Assembly (NCBI GenBank): GCA_964463655.1
Contig: CAYXDG010000007.1
Location: 1 to 64,000, forward strand
Reading direction: 5' to 3'
DNA: 64,000 bases
From: Halothece sp964463655
GTDB taxonomy: Bacteria > Cyanobacteriota > Cyanobacteriia > Cyanobacteriales > Rubidibacteraceae
Below the pieces are notes generated by a model. It had not been told where the DNA came from, did not search any database, and saw only the letters and a program-made list of their open reading frames with translations. Below are positions 61,171-64,000 of the stretch, piece by piece (the first letter of the stretch is position 1; each line of letters starts with the position of its first letter). A program made the translations under genes and the position numbers.

Positions 61171-61502
61171 GTCATGTTTGAAGCATACACTTTCAAAAAT
61201 GGCAATATTTAGCCGATTGTTCTTATGGTCACTGCTATTGCACCATACCTTGCCAGTGAACTCAGAGAGTTAATGTAGCATCAGTATATTGGTATGGAGA
61301 AATGGAGAGATTAATCGTGCCTAAGTAGTAGTTATCGAGATTAAGCCCCCTTTCATAGAAAAATGGTTTTTGCAATTCAAGTGTTCCTTTCGGTTTGACT
61401 GCAGAATTAATTTAAGGAGACATCAGCCAAGCAAAGTAGCTGTTTTTTCCCCATTTCATCAGATATGATAGGAGGGTGTAAACGAATTAAACGATAACGG
61501 TT
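61171..61502 (+). promoter_or_regulatory. Intergenic region upstream of ndhL
   Basis: A 332-base stretch with no gene that I can support. TATGAT at 61464-61469 is a possible -10 box for ndhL, whose ATG is at 61503; no convincing -35 is seen. The rest may include more remnant sequence. Confidence 0.35.
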
Positions 61503-61709
61503 ATGCTAATTGCTGGCTTATACTTAACATTGGGCGGACTCTATTTACTGATTATTCCTGGTTTAACCTACTTTTATCTCCAACAGCGCTGGTATGTCGC
61601 AAGCTCGATCGAGCGCGTTTTTATGTACTTTCTGGTGTTTTTCTTCTTCCCGGGCCTGTTGCTATTAAGTCCATTTTTGAACTTTCGTCCCAAACGTCGA
61701 AACGTATAA
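61503..61709 (+). CDS. ndhL: NAD(P)H-quinone oxidoreductase subunit L
   Basis: A 68-residue membrane protein, the usual NdhL size, part of the cyanobacterial NDH-1 complex in the thylakoid used in cyclic electron flow and respiration. Two hydrophobic helices are visible: GLYLTLGGLYLLIIPGLTYF and VFMYFLVFFFFPGLLLLSPF, ending in basic RPKRRNV. The order ndhL, DUF3007 gene, trpA is a known cyanobacterial arrangement and supports the call. Confidence 0.93.
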   Translation: MLIAGLYLTLGGLYLLIIPGLTYFYLQQRWYVASSIERVFMYFLVFFFFPGLLLLSPFLNFRPKRRNV

Positions 61710-61755
61710 ACGGGAAAATCCCCCAAGATTGGGGTAGGGAGTTAATCAATTATTT

Positions 61756-62103
61756 ATGCGACGAATAGACGCGATCGCGATTACATTTGGTGTGTTTATT
61801 GCAGGAGGCGTGGCTTATCTCCTGCTAAGAGTCTTTGGCTTAAGTTCCCAAAGTGCAGGGGTTTGGAGTCAAGCGTTACTGGTCGCTGGCTTAATCGGCT
61901 GGGTAAGCACCTATTTGTTTCGGGTTTTTACTCAAGATATGACCTATAATAAACAACTCCGAGACTATGAAGATGCAGTGCTGCAAAAGCGGTTAGAAGA
62001 AATGACCCCAGAAGAATTGGAAAAACTGCAAGAAGAGGTGAACGCAGAAAAAGCAGCCGAGTCTGCCGCTTCTAATCAAAGAGAGGATAAAGATCAACGA
62101 TGA
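61756..62103 (+). CDS. DUF3007 membrane protein
   Basis: A 115-residue protein with two hydrophobic segments (IAITFGVFIAGGVAYLLLRV and SQALLVAGLIGWVSTYLF) and a charged, probably coiled-coil C-terminus (EEMTPEELEKLQEEVNAEKA). The family is conserved in cyanobacteria and plastids. Its function is not established; an association with NDH-1 is suggested only by the neighbouring ndhL. The stop overlaps the trpA start by 4 bases (ATGA). Confidence 0.88.
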   Translation: MRRIDAIAITFGVFIAGGVAYLLLRVFGLSSQSAGVWSQALLVAGLIGWVSTYLFRVFTQDMTYNKQLRDYEDAVLQKRLEEMTPEELEKLQEEVNAEKAAESAASNQREDKDQR

Positions 62104-62900
62104 CAACAGTTTCTCAATGTTTCCAAACCCTCCGTCAAGCTGGAAAATGCGCCTTAATCCCCTTTTTGACCGCAGGTGACCCAGACTTGGAAACTACCGT
62201 TAAAGCCCTCGAATTGCTCGATCGCGCGGGTGCTGATTTAATTGAATTAGGCGTTCCCTATTCTGATCCGCTAGCCGATGGCCCAGTGATTCAAGCAGCG
62301 GCGACTCGCGCATTGAAACGAGGGGTTAAATTAGGAGATGTCTTGGAAGTTGTAGAAACCGTCAGAGATCAGCTGCGATCACCCATTGTGTTATTCTCCT
62401 ACTACAATCCTATTTATCATCAGGGAGTTCATCCCTTCCTCAAGCGGGTGTCTGAAGCTGGAGTCAAAGGGTTAGTCATCCCCGATCTTCCCCTCGAAGA
62501 AGCAGAAGTGGTCTTAACGCCAGCGAAGGAATATGGAATTGAAGTAACCCTTTTAGTGACACCAACCTCCCCAAAAGAAAGAATGAGCGCGATCGCCCAA
62601 CAATCCCAAGGGTTTGTTTATTTAGTCAGTGTAACAGGTGTCACAGGTACGCGCAATCAAGTGGGAGCAAAAGTGAAAGAATTATTACCCCTTTTGCGAA
62701 GCGCCACAGATAAGCCAATATGTGTTGGGTTTGGGGTTTCGCAACCGCAACAGGCACAGCAGATTCGAGAATGGGGTGCGGATGGGGTAATTGCGGGAAG
62801 TGCCTTGGTGCGTCGTCTCGCTGAAGCAGACTCCCCTGAAGTAGGGTTGAAGGAAATAGAAGCCTTTTGTCAGAGTTTGAAAGCAGGGATTAATCATTAG
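62100..62900 (+). CDS. trpA: Tryptophan synthase alpha subunit
   Basis: A 266-residue TrpA, normal length, TIM barrel. It cleaves indole-3-glycerol phosphate to indole, which channels to TrpB. Motifs: LIPFLTAGDPDLETTVKALE, the catalytic Glu and Asp in ELGVPYSDPLADGPVIQAA, GLVIPDLPLEEAE, VSVTGVTGTR and the phosphate-binding GFGVSQPQQA with GSALV. Translationally coupled to the DUF3007 gene. trpB is not adjacent, as is usual in cyanobacteria. Confidence 0.97.
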   Translation: MTTVSQCFQTLRQAGKCALIPFLTAGDPDLETTVKALELLDRAGADLIELGVPYSDPLADGPVIQAAATRALKRGVKLGDVLEVVETVRDQLRSPIVLFSYYNPIYHQGVHPFLKRVSEAGVKGLVIPDLPLEEAEVVLTPAKEYGIEVTLLVTPTSPKERMSAIAQQSQGFVYLVSVTGVTGTRNQVGAKVKELLPLLRSATDKPICVGFGVSQPQQAQQIREWGADGVIAGSALVRRLAEADSPEVGLKEIEAFCQSLKAGINH

Positions 62901-62926
62901 TTATAGGGAATAGCGATGGTGTGTTT

Positions 62927-63541
62927 TCAACTCAAAATGCGACGCAAAATTAAAACAAATCCAGGTAAAACATCTTCACCAGATAACTCAGTCGGATTGT
63001 CTAAAATTTCTCTTTCTCTCCCTTGACGATAAATTTCCACCTGTTTCTGTTGTGGATTGATCAGCCAGCCCAGTCTTGCGCCATTGTCCAGATATTCCCT
63101 CATCTTATCTTGAGTGTCTTGGAGGCGATCGCTTTTAGAACGTAATTCAACCACAAAGTCGGGACAAATTTTAGGAAAGGTTATTTTGTCTTCTGGGGTT
63201 AGCGCCCCCCAACGGTCTTGAGTGATCCAAGACGCATCAGGAGAACGAATCGCGCCATTAGGTAAAGTAAAGCCTGCGGAGGAGTCAAATGCTTCCCCCA
63301 CTTCCCCATTATTGCGCCACCATAGATATAATTCCCCAGCAATCTTGAAATTCTGTTTTCCTGTTTCCCAACCTGCGGGTGGATTCACAATCAATTCTCC
63401 AAGGGATGTTCTTTCTAGTCGTAAGTCTCGATTAGCAGCTGCTAAGATGGTAAACTGTTCAGAGGTTATGTGCAGCGCGATCGAGGTTGGCAATTGAAGG
63501 AATAGGGTTTGACTTTCTGAAGTGGTAGGTGTTTGTAGCAT
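62927..63541 (-). CDS. Uma2-family endonuclease-like protein (DUF820)
   Basis: About 204 residues from ATG 63541 (MLQTPTTSESQTLFLQLPTS); an in-frame extension to 63685 overlaps the divergent epimerase gene and is unlikely. Family features: FDSSAGFTLPNGAIRSPDAS (Asp), CPDFVVELRSKSDRLQD (Glu and Lys-like core) and LGWLINPQQKQVEIYR. It is of the other main Uma2 subgroup than the gene at 8428-9003. Converges with trpA with 26 bases between the stops. Function unknown. Confidence 0.9.
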   Translation of the reverse strand: MLQTPTTSESQTLFLQLPTSIALHITSEQFTILAAANRDLRLERTSLGELIVNPPAGWETGKQNFKIAGELYLWWRNNGEVGEAFDSSAGFTLPNGAIRSPDASWITQDRWGALTPEDKITFPKICPDFVVELRSKSDRLQDTQDKMREYLDNGARLGWLINPQQKQVEIYRQGREREILDNPTELSGEDVLPGFVLILRRILS

Positions 63542-63643
63542 AATTAACTGATTGATCTTTTGTCTCCCTTGTCTCCCCATCATGGTAACTGGTAACGGTT
63601 CATGGTAAATTAACCTTGTCCATAGTTGAGGCAAGAATAAACC

Positions 63644-64000
63644 ATGAGTTACGCGATCGCGCTGAAAACGGAAGAACAATATCAAACCTACATCTTATCT
63701 GACGAAGATCAACAAAGTCGCTTAGAAATTGTCCCATCAAGAGGAGGGGTTGCGACCAGTTGGCGCATCCAAGGACAAGAAGTATTTTACATGGATTGGG
63801 AACGCTTTCAAGACCCAGAAAAAAGCGTTCGTGGTGGGATTCCCATTCTCTTTCCTATCTGTGGAAACTTACCAGACGATCGTTACACTCACGATGGAAA
63901 AGAATATACTCTAAAACGTCATGGTTTCGCCCGCGATTTACCTTGGGAAGTAACAGGAAGAAACACTGAAAATGGCGCTGCTTTAACCTTTGTTTTGAAA
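63644..64000 (+). CDS. Aldose-1-epimerase-like protein, 5' part
   Basis: Open for 119 codons from ATG 63644 to the window edge. MSYAIALKTEEQYQTYILSD, LEIVPSRGGVATSWRIQGQE, VRGGIPILFPICGNLPD and LKRHGFARDLPWEV fit the galactose-mutarotase/glucose-6-phosphate 1-epimerase fold, with the RHGFAR His of the active site. The C-terminal half is outside the window, so the substrate class cannot be given. Confidence 0.85.
   Translation, partial: MSYAIALKTEEQYQTYILSDEDQQSRLEIVPSRGGVATSWRIQGQEVFYMDWERFQDPEKSVRGGIPILFPICGNLPDDRYTHDGKEYTLKRHGFARDLPWEVTGRNTENGAALTFVLK

Noticed and set aside
63542..63685. N-terminal extension of the right-hand Uma2 gene
   Set aside because: It overlaps the divergent epimerase start and has no family similarity.

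Overview
The window is cyanobacterial chromosome. The evidence is the very frequent HIP1 octamer (GCGATCGC), the gene block ndhL - DUF3007 - trpA, heptanucleotide tandem repeats, Uma2-family nucleases and FAAL/PKS/NRPS genes of cyanobacterial type. The species cannot be fixed from the sequence. Two runs of exactly 100 N (5177-5276 and 6856-6955) show that it is a draft scaffold.

Region 1 (1-9.8 kb) is a type III-D-like CRISPR-Cas effector locus. It holds five Cas7/Cas5-like RAMP genes including a Csx10-like one, a CARF-HEPN ribonuclease of the Csm6/TIGR02710 kind, and three small proteins that may be Cas11-type or Csx19-type subunits. No Cas10, Cas1, Cas2 or CRISPR array is visible. The first gap appears to join two unrelated genes. 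Region 2 (8-17.3 kb) is a mosaic: GNAT and Uma2 genes, decayed RAMP remnants, a solitary DNA methyltransferase between two copies of a truncated hicB (one still next to hicA), mfd, tRNA-Asp, and a TnpB insertion element inside a broken SLATT/DUF4231-like gene.

Region 3 (17.5-60.9 kb) is a complete lipopeptide gene cluster bracketed by two copies of a 94-bp palindromic repeat (17295-17388 and 60944-61037). Eleven genes run leftwards from 55.76 kb. A fatty acyl-AMP ligase and an ACP load the fatty acid, and a putative diiron oxygenase follows. A KS-AT-ACP-aminotransferase unit makes a beta-amino fatty acid and passes it to a Ser module. A condensation domain fused to an Fe/2-oxoglutarate beta-hydroxylase is followed by a separate protein with a condensation-like interface domain, an Asp-type adenylation domain, carrier and epimerase, which together predict D-beta-hydroxyaspartate. 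An MFS exporter, a CmlA-like diiron beta-hydroxylase and a three-module NRPS (codes read as Pro-like, Lys2/aminoadipate-like and Ala) come next. A secreted GH13 glycosidase gene sits before the last NRPS, which has a Tyr-type adenylation domain interrupted by a PRMT-like methyltransferase and ends in a thioesterase. A divergent operon carries a second GH13 enzyme, a second MFS exporter and a sulfotransferase-SCP2 fusion. The predicted scaffold is a beta-amino-acyl hexapeptide: Ser, beta-OH-D-Asp, Pro-like, acidic, Ala, methylated Tyr, possibly sulfated. The adenylation codes were aligned by eye.

Region 4 (61.0-64.0 kb) returns to core genes: ndhL, a DUF3007 gene, trpA, a Uma2 nuclease and the start of an aldose-1-epimerase-like gene cut by the window end. 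The NRPS genes also contain several small dispersed repeats inserted in frame in interdomain linkers.
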